Program-made: the position numbers and the translations under genes | The notes under the pieces: generated by a model | Seen by the model: only the letters and a program-made list of their open reading frames with translations | Database searches by the model: none | Told to the model about the DNA's origin: nothing | Part shown: positions 1-8,661 of the stretch, piece by piece | Layout: each line of letters begins with the position of its first letter | How positions within the stretch are numbered: the stretch's first letter is position 1 | Assembly (NCBI GenBank): GCA_016716235.1 | Contig: JADJWS010000001.1 | Location: 496,001 to 560,000 of the forward strand | Source: Candidatus Defluviilinea gracilis | GTDB taxonomy: Bacteria; Chloroflexota; Anaerolineae; Anaerolineales; Villigracilaceae | DNA length: 64,000 nt | Direction of reading: 5' to 3'

Positions 1-865
1 CATAACCGGCGGTATATAAATTCCATTGACCTTCCGCCGCAACGGTCCCCTGCCAGATCGGGAAGGCTTCGGAAGCGGTCTTATACTGGCGGTCCACGGT
101 AAAGCCGATGCTTTCGAGTTGATTCGATACGTAATCACCCATCGGCTGGCGCGTGCCATCGCCATCGGAACGGATGAGGAAGATCAACGTTACAGGCGCG
201 CCGTTAAATTGCCATTTGCCATCCGCGCCGAGTTCGGCGCCCATGGCGGGCATTTCAGCGTCGATCACAGCCTTTGCGCGTTCCGTATTGAAAGCGTATT
301 TGCTTTCCAAAGCGCGGGCGGTGTCGATCAGGTTGGTGTATTCGACCAACTCTGTGGTGATCGGGAACAGCCGAGGCAGTGAACCACCGGCGTAAATCTC
401 CTGGTTCACATAATTGCGGTCGATCAACCAGTTCAAGGCTTCGCGGATCTTGCGATTCGAAAATGGATTCAACACAGCCGCATCCTCGAACACCGCCGGG
501 TTCAAACTGATCCCGTAATAACCGCCGAGCGATTGCGTGCTGGAAAGACCCGATTCCTGAATCGCGGGGTACACGTCTGAAGCAAGATTGAACGAGAAGA
601 AATCGATCGCGCCCGCCTGAATTTGCGAAAGGGCAGAATCGCCCGCCACGACGGAAATATCAATTTCATCCAACCAACCGCCGTGGCGCGTAGTGGCAGT
701 CGCCGCGGGTTCTTCGGTTGCGGCTGGGGCTTCGGTTACAACGGGCGCTTCGGTTTCCGCCACAGGCGCCTCGGTCTCCGTTGCTTGTTGAGGAGCGCAT
801 GCGGCAAGCGCAAGGCTCAACGCCACCAGCAGGCTGAATAGGTGAAATACTTTACTTTTTTTCAT
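1..865 (-). CDS. ABC transporter substrate-binding lipoprotein, family 5 (oligopeptide type), partial
   Basis: The C-terminal part lies beyond the left window edge; 288 codons are visible. The protein starts MKKSKVFHLFSLLVALSLAL and has a lipobox (LAAC), so it should be an exported lipoprotein. A Glu/Ala/Pro/Thr-rich linker follows, then a segment typical of SBP_bac_5 proteins: 'GDSALSQIQAGAIDFF', the 'NPFSNRKIREALNWLIDRN' type motif, and a later 'RQPMGDYVSNQLESIGF' segment. Family members deliver peptides or other solutes to an ABC permease; the ligand cannot be told here. The ATG at 865 follows a good ribosome site (AGGAGAG). The leader carries an AAAGGAGGTGGCT element 65 nt upstream that is shared with potD. 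Its permease genes must lie outside the window. Confidence 0.88.
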   Translation of the reverse strand, partial: MKKSKVFHLFSLLVALSLALAACAPQQATETEAPVAETEAPVVTEAPAATEEPAATATTRHGGWLDEIDISVVAGDSALSQIQAGAIDFFSFNLASDVYPAIQESGLSSTQSLGGYYGISLNPAVFEDAAVLNPFSNRKIREALNWLIDRNYVNQEIYAGGSLPRLFPITTELVEYTNLIDTARALESKYAFNTERAKAVIDAEMPAMGAELGADGKWQFNGAPVTLIFLIRSDGDGTRQPMGDYVSNQLESIGFTVDRQYKTASEAFPIWQGTVAAEGQWNLYTAGY

Positions 866-930
866 GCTCTTCTCTCCTAAAAAATTTGAGTGAATCTTGA
901 TGCGAGGAATCAACATGCGCGATATTCTCG

Positions 931-943
931 AGCCACCTCCTTT
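931..943 (-). promoter_or_regulatory. SD-like leader element AAAGGAGGTGGCT
   Basis: On the minus strand the sequence is AAAGGAGGTGGCT, a near-perfect complement of the 16S rRNA 3' end. It ends 65 nt before the ATG of the binding-protein gene, which has its own ribosome site nearer the start. The same 13-mer lies 64 nt before potD (39395-39407). Equal spacing in two unrelated leaders suggests a standby ribosome site or a translated leader peptide; the role is inference. Confidence 0.55.
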
Positions 944-1274
944 GAACCTATAGCGAGCGAGGCGGAAACCCGGTTGCGTAGACCGGGATCCCGCCTGACG
1001 CCGACGTATCGCTTTCTTGTGAGGAGATCGTTGAAAGCAAAGCGGATTAGCATGACTAACCTGCGCACATCATACCTACCCCGGAAAATTCAAGCATCCG
1101 CCTCGAAGCGTATTTCCCACCCGCATGAGTGATGGTTTGGGTTCCCTCGCAGAGATCATCGAACGTAGTATTCCCCTCGCGCGCCTGATCTGGAAAAACC
1201 CCTCCTCCGAGGGATATGGCGCTGTGCCTCCAGCCGAATAAAATCGGCTTCATACACGATACGGAATACGGGTC

Positions 1275-1280
1275 TATAAT
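1275..1280 (+). promoter_or_regulatory. -10 box, likely leaderless start
   Basis: TATAAT ends 7 nt before the ATG at 1288, which places transcription start at or next to the start codon. No ribosome site precedes the ATG. No clear -35 box is visible. Confidence 0.55.
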
Positions 1281-1287
1281 TAACACC

Positions 1288-4200
1288 ATGCGCAGGATTT
1301 GGACGAGGCGATTCGGTTTCACCATCGGGATTCTGTTGCTCCTCTCGCAGGCTTCCTGCGCCGGGCGGGCAACGCCTCAAACCGCGCCTCAACCTGAATC
1401 GCCTGCGACCAGCCTCCCCGTCCGACCGGACCGCCTCTCCCCCGCCGACCTGCCCGCAATCTGCAATTGTGTCCCGCGCTTCGATACGCTCGGCATCGAG
1501 CAGGGACTCTCGCAAAGCTCCGGGCGAGTCATCTTTCAAGACCGTCAGGGATTTCTCTGGATCGGCACCGAGGATGGATTAAATCGTTACAACGGGTACA
1601 ACTTCACCACCTTCAAGCGCGACCCCGGCAACCCCAACAGTATCAGCGACGGTTGGATCAACGATATTGTCGAAGACCACGATGGGTACCTGTGGATCGG
1701 CACGCGCCTGGGCGGGTTGAACCGCTACGATCCGCGCGCGGGCACATTTACTCATTTTCAACATACCGAGGGGAATAGCGCCAGCCTGGCAGACGACCAT
1801 GTGACCGCGTTGCTGATCGACAATGAAAACCAACTTTGGGTCGGCACCTTGAGCGGGTTGGATCGGTTCGACCGGGAGACGCAAACCTTTCACCATATTC
1901 CATACCATGTCCCTCAACCCAGCACAAACGACGATCTGATCGTCACTCCAGAGCTGGATTCAGACGCGGAAAAAAACCAGGATGAAGCAAAGCCGGTGAC
2001 CAGGTCTAAAAAACTGAGTAGCAAAAACATCAGCGCGTTGTTTCAAGATTCTGAGGGATTCATTTGGATCGGCACTCTCGATGGCGGCTTGAACGTGTTT
2101 GACCCGCCCTCCGAAACTTATACAAATTATTTGCCAGCGCCCGATTACCCTGGCAGTATCAGTAGCGGTCGTATCACTTCCATCGCGGAGGGGATCGATG
2201 GCGATCTGTGGATCGGCACACAAACCGGGTTGAACGTCTTCGACCCGGTGGAAGAAAAGTTCACCTCCTTTATGCACGATCAGGATGAGCCGCAATCGAT
2301 CATCAGCGACGCCATTAACGTCCTGCGCATCGACGGCTCGGGAAATCTATGGATCGGCACACCCGAGGGACTGGACCGCATGAGCGCGGATCGTTCCCAT
2401 TTCATCCACTATCGCAACGATCCAACCTTTCAACGGAGTATCAGCAATAACAGTATCCTCGCCATCTACGAAGACCGGGGAGGCGTGCTGTGGTTCGGGA
2501 CGCACGGGGGAGGGATCAATCGCTACGACCGGGAACGCGACAAGTTCGCCTACTACCGCCACGACCCAGACGACCCGAACAGCCTGAGCGGGAATTTTAT
2601 CTTTCCCATTTATGTGGATGATGAAGGCTATGCCTGGATCGGCACTTCAGACGCCGGGCTCAACCGTTTCCAATGGGAAACAGGCGCGAACAAAAAATAC
2701 TATAACAACCCGCAAAACCCGGACAGTATCAGTTCCGATACGATCATCTCGATCTTCCAAGATAGCGATGGCATCCTCTGGGTTGGCACCACCAACGGGC
2801 TGGACCGGTACAACCCGGCGCTGAATTCTTTTACCCACTACCGCCGCGACCCCACCGACCCGGAGAGCATCAGCGCCAACTTCGTATACGCCATTTTCGA
2901 AGACAGCCGCAAACAACTTTGGGTGGGCACTTTCGTCGGGTTAGACCGCTTCGATAAGACCACCGGCGTGTTCACGCATTTCCGTTCGGACCCTGCCGAC
3001 GAATCCACATTGAGCGGCGCCAAACCGCTCGCCATTGCCGAGGATAGCCGGGGCTATTTATGGATCGGCACCGCCGAAGCCGGGCTGAACCGCATGGACC
3101 CGGTCACCAACGAGGTAAAACAGTATCAGCACAAACCCACCGACCCGTCCAGTTTGAGCGGAGATTCCATCCTTTCCATCTACCTCGACTCGAAAGACAG
3201 GTTATGGATCGGCACCGCCGGAACCGGCTTGAATCTATATCACCCCGAAACCGATTCGTTCACTCACTATGTGGAAAAAGACGGACTACCCAACGGGTCT
3301 GTGTACGGAATCCTCGAAGACGGGGATGGGCGCCTCTGGATGAGCACCAATTACGGCATCGCCCGCTTCGACCCGGATACCGAAACCTTCCGCAATTACG
3401 ATCGCGGCGATGGGCTACAAAGCAATGAATTTAACTCGAACGCGTTTGCGAAAGGAAAAAACGGCGAATTTTACTTCGGCGGAATCGACGGCTTGACCGT
3501 CTTCCACCCTCTCGAAATCACGGATAGCGCATACCCGCCGCAAATCTCCTTGTTGTCGCTCGACCAGGAGGGCCAGTCGCTTGCCGGCAACTCAAGCGTG
3601 GAAACACTGCGCGAGATCACCATCGCCTACCCGCAAACTTCGTTCGAGTTTGAATTTGCCGCCCTCAGTTTCAACCAACCCGGCAAAAATCAATACGCCT
3701 ACACTCTCGAAGGCTTCGACACAAATTGGCATTTCATCGGCGCCCGGCGCAACGGGCGTTATACCAACCTGCCCGGGGGAACCTACACCCTGCTATTAAA
3801 CGCCTCCAACAGCGACGGAGTCTGGAGTGAAACACCCACCCGCATTAAGCTGACGGTCATCCCGCCCTTCTGGCAAACCGTCTGGTTTCGCGCGCTCATC
3901 GCGGTATTTGCGGCGTTCGTGGTCGCGGGCGGGGTCCGCTTGCGGACAAAATCCATCCAGGATAGAAACCGCGCTCTGGAGCGTCTCGTAAAAGAGCGAA
4001 CCTTCGCGCTGGAAACCAGAAACCGCGAAATGGAAGCGCTCTATCAGGCAGACGAGCGCATCCTGCGCAACGTCAGTTTGAATCAAGTCTTTCAAACGCT
4101 GGTCGATGTGGCAGTGGACATGCTCAACGCCGACCGAAGCGTGGTCTTTGCCTGGGATGAAAAACGAACTCGCGTGACGCCGCGCGTCAGCCGAGGCTTC

Positions 4201-5133
4201 GCGCCCGCAACGCTCAACGTCCTTGAATTTGAAAAAGGCGAAGGGATGATCGGCGAGGTGCTTGAGACCGGGCAACCGGTGATCGTGCGACAAATTGAGT
4301 TGAACGAATTTCAACCGAATATTCGCCAGGCGCTGATCGACGAGGGCATTCGCTCCTTCGCGCTAATCCCCATCACCGTCGATCGGAAAATCGTCGGCGT
4401 GTTCAAGGTCGGTTTCACCTCGCCCAACCTGATCGGCGACGACATCACCCGCCTGTTCTCCGCGATCACCCAGCGGGCGTCCATCTCGATCGCCAACATG
4501 GAACTCTTCGAACAGACCAAAGACCTGGCGGTCATGGAAGAACGTAACCGCCTCGCGCGCGACCTGCACGATTCGGCAAAGCAAAAAGCATTTGCCGCGC
4601 TTGCCCAACTGGGAACCGTCCGCAGTCGTTTGAACGGCAACGGCGACCCGGTCTCGATGCACCTCAGCGAAGCGGAAAATCTCGTCAGCGATGTGATTCA
4701 AGAATTAACCTTCCTCGTGCAGGAGATCTACCCGATCGCGCTACAAGAAAAAGGGTTACCCGCCGCCCTGCGCGACTACATCTACGAATGGGAGAACCGC
4801 AACGACACCACCATACAGTTGGTCAACCGTGGCGAGCGTCGCCTCCCCCTCGAAATGGAGCAAGCGCTCTACCGCGTGGCGCAAGAGGCGCTTGCCAACG
4901 TGGCGCGACACAGCAAAGCTCGCCGCATGGATATTTCCCTCGTCTATAATCACGACTCAGTGCAACTCTCCCTCGCCGACGACGGATGCGGTTTCGACCT
5001 TGAAAAAAAATCATACGGCATGGGCTTGCGTTCGATGCGCGAACGCGTAAGCAGTATTCACGGAACGGTGCAAATCCAAAGCGCGCCGGGACACGGAACA
5101 AGGATCCTGGTACAGGCGCCAATCAAAAATTGA
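1288..5133 (+). CDS. Two-component-propeller sensor histidine kinase (Reg_prop, Y_Y_Y, GAF, HisKA_3)
   Basis: 1281 aa. The N-terminal hydrophobic segment (about residues 8-23, ending in a lipobox-like QASC) exports a sensor region with 13 W[IVFM]GT-type blade motifs plus one degenerate one ('EFYFGGIDG'), which fits two seven-bladed propellers up to about residue 760. A Y_Y_Y domain (about 782-860), one membrane helix (about 868-890), a coiled coil and a GAF domain (about 930-1075) follow. The HisKA_3 dimerisation motif ERNRLARDLHDS carries the predicted phosphorylated His1094, and a HATPase_c domain ends the protein. Family members sense extracellular ligands and phosphorylate NarL/LuxR regulators; such a gene follows 13 bp downstream. 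The start at 1288 is preferred over a start at 1216 because it begins a signal sequence and sits just after a TATAAT box. The ligand is unknown. Confidence 0.9.
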   Translation: MRRIWTRRFGFTIGILLLLSQASCAGRATPQTAPQPESPATSLPVRPDRLSPADLPAICNCVPRFDTLGIEQGLSQSSGRVIFQDRQGFLWIGTEDGLNRYNGYNFTTFKRDPGNPNSISDGWINDIVEDHDGYLWIGTRLGGLNRYDPRAGTFTHFQHTEGNSASLADDHVTALLIDNENQLWVGTLSGLDRFDRETQTFHHIPYHVPQPSTNDDLIVTPELDSDAEKNQDEAKPVTRSKKLSSKNISALFQDSEGFIWIGTLDGGLNVFDPPSETYTNYLPAPDYPGSISSGRITSIAEGIDGDLWIGTQTGLNVFDPVEEKFTSFMHDQDEPQSIISDAINVLRIDGSGNLWIGTPEGLDRMSADRSHFIHYRNDPTFQRSISNNSILAIYEDRGGVLWFGTHGGGINRYDRERDKFAYYRHDPDDPNSLSGNFIFPIYVDDEGYAWIGTSDAGLNRFQWETGANKKYYNNPQNPDSISSDTIISIFQDSDGILWVGTTNGLDRYNPALNSFTHYRRDPTDPESISANFVYAIFEDSRKQLWVGTFVGLDRFDKTTGVFTHFRSDPADESTLSGAKPLAIAEDSRGYLWIGTAEAGLNRMDPVTNEVKQYQHKPTDPSSLSGDSILSIYLDSKDRLWIGTAGTGLNLYHPETDSFTHYVEKDGLPNGSVYGILEDGDGRLWMSTNYGIARFDPDTETFRNYDRGDGLQSNEFNSNAFAKGKNGEFYFGGIDGLTVFHPLEITDSAYPPQISLLSLDQEGQSLAGNSSVETLREITIAYPQTSFEFEFAALSFNQPGKNQYAYTLEGFDTNWHFIGARRNGRYTNLPGGTYTLLLNASNSDGVWSETPTRIKLTVIPPFWQTVWFRALIAVFAAFVVAGGVRLRTKSIQDRNRALERLVKERTFALETRNREMEALYQADERILRNVSLNQVFQTLVDVAVDMLNADRSVVFAWDEKRTRVTPRVSRGFAPATLNVLEFEKGEGMIGEVLETGQPVIVRQIELNEFQPNIRQALIDEGIRSFALIPITVDRKIVGVFKVGFTSPNLIGDDITRLFSAITQRASISIANMELFEQTKDLAVMEERNRLARDLHDSAKQKAFAALAQLGTVRSRLNGNGDPVSMHLSEAENLVSDVIQELTFLVQEIYPIALQEKGLPAALRDYIYEWENRNDTTIQLVNRGERRLPLEMEQALYRVAQEALANVARHSKARRMDISLVYNHDSVQLSLADDGCGFDLEKKSYGMGLRSMRERVSSIHGTVQIQSAPGHGTRILVQAPIKN

Positions 5134-5146
5134 GAAGGAAGCGGCT

Positions 5147-5830
5147 ATGGCACAAAATAATCAAAACAACCGAATCAGCGTCATCATTGTGGACGATCAC
5201 GAGGTGGTGCGGAACGGAATCCGTTCCTACATCGAAACCGTAAAAGAATTTCAGGTGGTTGGCGAAGCCGCCTCCGGCGAAGCCGCGCTCAAACTGATCT
5301 CTGATTACATCCCCGATATCGTTCTCCTTGATCTTATCATGCCCGGCATGGACGGCGTGGAGACTACGCGGCGCATCAAACAGATCAGCCCGCGCACGCA
5401 GATCGTGGTGCTGACTTCCTATCACGAGGATGTGCACATCTTCCCCGCGTTGAAGGCAGGCGCGATCTCCTATATCCTGAAAGATATGAAAATGGAAAAG
5501 TTGGTAGAGGCGTTACACCGCGCCGCGCAAAAAGAAGTGACATTGCATCCGCTGGTGGCGGCGCGCGTCCTGCAAAACATCCGCAGTGAGAACGGCGACG
5601 AACAGCCGCTCTTCACCGAACTCACCGAACGCGAACTGGATGTGCTGCGCCTGATCGCCAACGGAATGACCAACAGCCAGATCGCGGAGAAACTGGTCAT
5701 CAGCGAGAACACAGTCAAGGGACACGTGAGCAACATCCTCAGCAAACTGCATCTCGCCGACCGCACGCAGGTCGCAGTGTACGCCTGGCAAAAGGGACTG
5801 GTCAACCGCGAGCAACTCGCGCGAAAATAA
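5147..5830 (+). CDS. NarL/LuxR-family response regulator
   Basis: 227 aa. The N-terminal receiver has the acidic pair in 'VIIVDDHEVVRNG', the phosphoacceptor Asp62 in 'LLDLIMPGMDG', and the Lys of 'YILKDM'. The C-terminal LuxR-type helix-turn-helix spans about 155-217 ('LTERELDVLRLIANGMTNSQ', then 'ISENTVKGHVSNILSKL'). It lies 13 bp after the propeller histidine kinase and is almost certainly its partner, acting as a DNA-binding transcription factor. The ATG follows a GGAAG ribosome site. A strong hairpin terminator right after the stop closes the two-gene operon. Target genes are not evident from the window. Confidence 0.93.
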   Translation: MAQNNQNNRISVIIVDDHEVVRNGIRSYIETVKEFQVVGEAASGEAALKLISDYIPDIVLLDLIMPGMDGVETTRRIKQISPRTQIVVLTSYHEDVHIFPALKAGAISYILKDMKMEKLVEALHRAAQKEVTLHPLVAARVLQNIRSENGDEQPLFTELTERELDVLRLIANGMTNSQIAEKLVISENTVKGHVSNILSKLHLADRTQVAVYAWQKGLVNREQLARK

Positions 5831-5836
5831 AGATGT

Positions 5837-5874
5837 AGAAAAACAGCCACAGCATAACCTGGGGCTGTTTTTCT
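5837..5874. terminator. Bidirectional rho-independent terminator
   Basis: Perfect 12-bp stem AGAAAAACAGCC/GGCTGTTTTTCT (5837-5848 and 5863-5874) with an A-run on one side and a T-run on the other. It lies between the convergent response regulator and ArsR genes and can serve both. Confidence 0.85.
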
Positions 5875-6436
5875 ATATCCTCCAATACTCTCCCCCACCG
5901 CCTTCGCGTTTCATCAAGCCCAATCCTACTAATTCGCGCCGCAACGTCGCTGTATCTTCATGATATTGCGCAAGGATTTCATTGACGCGTTTTTCACTGT
6001 AGCGCTTTCCCACATCGAACGCTTTCACCACGTAGCGGAGGATGGCATCGAATTTCTTGCGTTGCGACGGAAACGCCTTCAACGTTCCATCGCGGCGGGA
6101 ATAATCTTTGATCACTTTTTTATCGTAAGCATCCGCATCCACATCCGCGACGACGGTCGAAAGTTCAGCTTGCGAGAACATGCTCCGCGATCTTGCCTCC
6201 AGCGTCTTACGATCCAATTGATACACGGTGTAATAACTTTCAGCGCGCGAGGTGACCAACCCCGCCTCGGCGAGCCGCGCCAAATGATGCGATACGGTGG
6301 ATGGCTTGAGATTCAACAGCGCGGCAAGTTCCTCCACACTGTATGATTTCTCCGCCAGCAGACCGACGATCTTGAGGCGGTTCGCGTCTGCCAACGCTTT
6401 GAAAAATGTGACGAGTTCTTCGCTTGAGTTTGTCAT
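5873..6436 (-). CDS. ArsR-family regulator with C-terminal DUF2087 domain
   Basis: 187 aa. Residues about 1-90 are an ArsR winged helix ('FFKALADANRLKIVGLLAEK', recognition region 'LNLKPSTVSHHLARLAEAGL'). Residues about 100-187 are a DUF2087 domain ('YSRRDGTLKAFPSQRKKFDA', then 'KRYSEKRVNEILAQYHEDTA', ending 'GEYWRI'). No Cys/His metal site typical of ArsR or SmtB sensors is evident, so metal sensing is doubtful. It resembles the second regulator at 6943-7491 in fold order and sequence, which suggests a duplication. DUF2087 is often fused to HTH regulators; its role is not settled. The stop overlaps the bidirectional terminator. Confidence 0.88.
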   Translation of the reverse strand: MTNSSEELVTFFKALADANRLKIVGLLAEKSYSVEELAALLNLKPSTVSHHLARLAEAGLVTSRAESYYTVYQLDRKTLEARSRSMFSQAELSTVVADVDADAYDKKVIKDYSRRDGTLKAFPSQRKKFDAILRYVVKAFDVGKRYSEKRVNEILAQYHEDTATLRRELVGLGLMKREGGGGEYWRI

Positions 6437-6575
6437 GTTTTTTTACTGCGAAGGCTTGCACTGAGCCTGCCGAAGTGGCACGAAGGTCACTAAGGATGGA
6501 CGAATGATGAGCGGATCGCCTTCTCATAGGTTTTCCCTTTGTGTTCTTTGTGACCTTTGTGGTTAAAAGCTTTCC
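6437..6575. repeat. Interspersed repeat fragments
   Basis: The spacer has a GGCTTGCACTGAGCCTGCCG segment and a T-rich quasi-repeat (CTTTGTGTTCTTTGTGACC). Both look like fragments of dispersed repeats; a related TCTGTGTTCTCTGTGG motif occurs at 63193-63250. No gene seen. Confidence 0.4.
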
Positions 6576-6953
6576 TTATGCCTCACGGATCCTTGCATTG
6601 AGGTTATAACCGCGCTCGTCAAACGGCTGGAGTTTCTCCAGCCAGATCATCTCCAGGATGGTTAACTCATCTTCCAGATTGAAATTCGGATCATCCCTCC
6701 GTTGTACTTCTTCCAATATTTCAAAAGCAAATTTTTCGGCGCCCAGTTCATTCCAATCTTGTTGCAGGACTTTATTGGTATGACTGCCAACCTTCAGCAT
6801 GAATCGATGCCGGTTGAGCGGTCCTTCCAAATTCAAACTGCTTCCAAGCAAAACTTTTCCATTGACAAGATTTTTCACTTGATACACGCCAGAGGGTTTG
6901 ACGCGCTCCGCATATTCGCGGTTGAGTTCTCTTCTCGATTTCTTATTGTCCAT
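6576..6953 (-). CDS. GIY-YIG nuclease-family protein
   Basis: 125 aa. The core motif is present in variant form: GVY for GIY ('SGVYQVKNLVNGKVLLGSS'), LLG for YIG, then 'LNRHRFML' with a candidate catalytic Arg and an acidic C-terminal part. Short stand-alone GIY-YIG proteins of this type are poorly characterised, and nuclease activity is only inferred from the fold. Its start at 6953 overlaps the 3' end of the upstream ArsR-DUF2087 gene by 11 bp, so it is probably translationally coupled to it and under the same palindromic operator. A longer reading from 7037 would overlap the regulator by about 95 bp and was rejected. Confidence 0.8.
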   Translation of the reverse strand: MDNKKSRRELNREYAERVKPSGVYQVKNLVNGKVLLGSSLNLEGPLNRHRFMLKVGSHTNKVLQQDWNELGAEKFAFEILEEVQRRDDPNFNLEDELTILEMIWLEKLQPFDERGYNLNARIREA

Positions 6954-7491
6954 CTTTAACTCTCCAATATTTCGACCCGTTGCTCTCACGCGCCATGAGA
7001 CCGTGATCCACAAGATCGCGGCGCAGGGAGGCGACATCCACGTGAAAACGGCGCAGGATGGTGTTCACTTCCTTTTCGGTGTAATTTGCGTCGAAGGCGA
7101 AAACATCCACGACAAAGTTCAAAAGGATGACCAACTTTTTCGTTTCCAGCGGAAATTCCTTAATCGTTCCATCCGCATTGAGATACGCCTTCAACACTTT
7201 GCGGACATCCTCGGGCTGTTCCTGGTATTGCGGGCGACTATCTTTCAACTGTCCCCGCGCCAAAGACTCGACAGCCTTCTCGTCTAATTCGTACATCCCA
7301 TCCGTTTCGCGGACAATGCCCGCGCGAACAAGAAAAGACAGATGCTGGAGCACGTCTCGCGCCGGGGCGTGCAATTGTTCGGCGATCTCGCTTTGCGCAG
7401 CAGGTCCATGCGCCAGCGCGCCGATCACGCGCAAGCGTTCGGCGGACGCCATCGCTTTGACAAAATCCAAAACTTCGGGCTGGGCATTCAT
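6943..7491 (-). CDS. ArsR-family regulator with DUF2087, probable autorepressor
   Basis: 182 aa. An ArsR winged helix occupies about 1-85 ('FVKAMASAERLRVIGALAHG', 'LHAPARDVLQHLSFLVRAGI'), followed by DUF2087 ('LNADGTIKEFPLETKKLVIL', 'YTEKEVNTILRRFHVDVASL', ending 'SKYWRVKDGQ'). The ATG at 7491 is chosen because AGCGGA precedes it at a good distance; a GTG at 7503 is the alternative. A 14-bp perfect inverted repeat lies just upstream and overlaps the -10 box, so autorepression is likely. The GIY-YIG gene overlaps its 3' end and is probably co-transcribed. The inducer is unknown. Confidence 0.88.
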   Translation of the reverse strand: MNAQPEVLDFVKAMASAERLRVIGALAHGPAAQSEIAEQLHAPARDVLQHLSFLVRAGIVRETDGMYELDEKAVESLARGQLKDSRPQYQEQPEDVRKVLKAYLNADGTIKEFPLETKKLVILLNFVVDVFAFDANYTEKEVNTILRRFHVDVASLRRDLVDHGLMARESNGSKYWRVKDGQ

Positions 7492-7505
7492 GGTTCCGCT
7501 CACTT

Positions 7506-7535
7506 AATCTAATTCGATATTTATCGAATTAGATT
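7506..7535. promoter_or_regulatory. Palindromic operator, probably for the adjacent ArsR protein
   Basis: Perfect inverted repeat AATCTAATTCGATA (7506-7519) and TATCGAATTAGATT (7522-7535) with a 2-bp centre. Size and AT-rich arms fit an ArsR-family operator. It overlaps the -10 box of the regulator gene. Confidence 0.75.
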
Positions 7536-7560
7536 TTAATAGGATTCCGTCACACGTCAA
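7533..7560 (-). promoter_or_regulatory. Promoter of the ArsR-DUF2087/GIY-YIG operon
   Basis: Minus-strand TTGACG (7555-7560), 16-bp spacer, TAAAAT (7533-7538). The -10 overlaps the operator, as expected for repression. Confidence 0.65.
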
Positions 7561-7638
7561 GAGCAGAAATGCCGACCCGTTGAGTCCAGCCCGCTATTTT
7601 GAATCAGCCGTAAGGGCGATTGATTCGGAGTCCTCAGG

Positions 7639-7644
7639 TATAAT
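7639..7644 (+). promoter_or_regulatory. -10 box of ilvE
   Basis: TATAAT 45 bp before the GTG start; no convincing -35. The leader carries the strong ribosome site GGAGG at 7679-7683. Confidence 0.5.
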
Positions 7645-7688
7645 CCGCCCGTAAGAGTCGGTCCCAATCTCATTTTTTGGAGGCGCAC

Positions 7689-8606
7689 GTGGATCTCTCG
7701 AAGCACGCTTATTTTGAAGGCAAGATCGTTCCCCTGTCTGAAGCAAAAATTAGCATCGCCGCGCACGCATTTCTGTATGGCACATCAGTGTTCGGAGGCA
7801 TGCGCGCATTTTGGAACGAGGAGAAGAAGCGTCTCTTCGTTTTTCGCCCCTACGATCATTTTCGCAGACTGTTGCACTCCGCGAAGATGATGTCTATGAA
7901 AACGGGGTACGATGAAGAAAGCCTGATTCAAGTGACACTCGATCTTCTCCGAACGGACAACTGGAAGCAGGATATTTATTTCCGCCCCACGTTTTACAAG
8001 GCAGACCTGGGCATTGGCGTGCGCCTGCACGATATCAAAGATGAGTTCAGCATCTTTGTCATGGGGTATGAAAAATACGTGAAGAACGACACCGACGCGC
8101 ATGTGACCTTCTCCTCATGGCGCCGGGTGGACGATAACGTCATCCCTGCTCGCGCTAAAGTGGCGGGCGCGTACGTCAATTCTTCGCTGATCAAGTCGGA
8201 CGCCATACAATCGGGGTTTGACGAGGCGCTCGTGCTCGATAACAACGGTCACGTTTCTGAAGGCTCCGCCATGAATGTCTTTATGGTACGCGATGGAGCG
8301 CTGGTCACGCCGCCCATCACCGATAATATTCTCGAAGGCATCACCCGCAGAACGGTGATCGAACTTGCCCGCCGCGAATTGGGAATCGACGTGGTGGAAC
8401 GCTCGATCGATCGCACAGAAGTGTATATCGCCGAAGAAATGTTCTTCGCCGGCACCGCCGCAGGCGTGACCGGCATCACAAAGGTGGACCACCGCCCCAT
8501 TGGAAGAGGCGTAATGGGTCCCGTCACAACTCAACTGCGCGCGCTGGTGGATGATGCCGTGCGGGCAAAGCTTCCAAAGTACGAACATTGGAATGTGGCT
8601 GTGTAA
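7689..8606 (+). CDS. ilvE: Branched-chain amino acid aminotransferase
   Basis: 305 aa class IV PLP aminotransferase. It catalyses the last step of Val/Leu/Ile synthesis and the first step of their breakdown, moving an amino group between the branched 2-oxo acid and glutamate. Visible family motifs: 'HAFLYGTSVFGGMRAFW', 'RPYDHFRRLLHSAKMM', the PLP-lysine region 'AKVAGAYVNSSLIKSDA', 'EALVLDNNGHVSEGSAMNVF', and 'EMFFAGTAAGVTGI'. Length is normal. The GTG at 7689 is chosen because GGAGG lies 5 nt upstream; an in-frame TTG at 7677 would place the ribosome site inside the gene. A strong terminator follows, so it is a single-gene unit. Confidence 0.93.
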   Translation: MDLSKHAYFEGKIVPLSEAKISIAAHAFLYGTSVFGGMRAFWNEEKKRLFVFRPYDHFRRLLHSAKMMSMKTGYDEESLIQVTLDLLRTDNWKQDIYFRPTFYKADLGIGVRLHDIKDEFSIFVMGYEKYVKNDTDAHVTFSSWRRVDDNVIPARAKVAGAYVNSSLIKSDAIQSGFDEALVLDNNGHVSEGSAMNVFMVRDGALVTPPITDNILEGITRRTVIELARRELGIDVVERSIDRTEVYIAEEMFFAGTAAGVTGITKVDHRPIGRGVMGPVTTQLRALVDDAVRAKLPKYEHWNVAV

Positions 8607-8613
8607 TAAAAAG

Positions 8614-8642
8614 CAGGAGACCCATATGGGTCTCCTGTTTTT
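8614..8642. terminator. Rho-independent terminator after ilvE
   Basis: Perfect 24-bp palindrome (arm CAGGAGACCCAT) followed by TTTTT and preceded by AAAAA, so it may act in both directions between the convergent genes. Confidence 0.9.
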
Positions 8643-8661
8643 CAATGGACAAATCGATCGA

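Larger units (their letters stand above)
866..1287. other. Intergenic region between divergent genes
   Basis: 422 bp without a convincing gene. It holds the leader element at 931-943 and a hairpin at 961-995: outer arms GGCGG/CCGCC, an AAA/ATC internal loop, and inner arms CCCGG/CCGGG. The hairpin could be part of the leader of the binding-protein gene on the minus strand. The -10 box of the sensor kinase on the plus strand is at 1275-1280. No tRNA or riboswitch fold was recognised. Confidence 0.6.

Noticed and set aside
866..1287. tRNA or riboswitch in the first intergenic region
   Set aside because: A hairpin is present at 961-995, but there is no cloverleaf or recognised riboswitch core.
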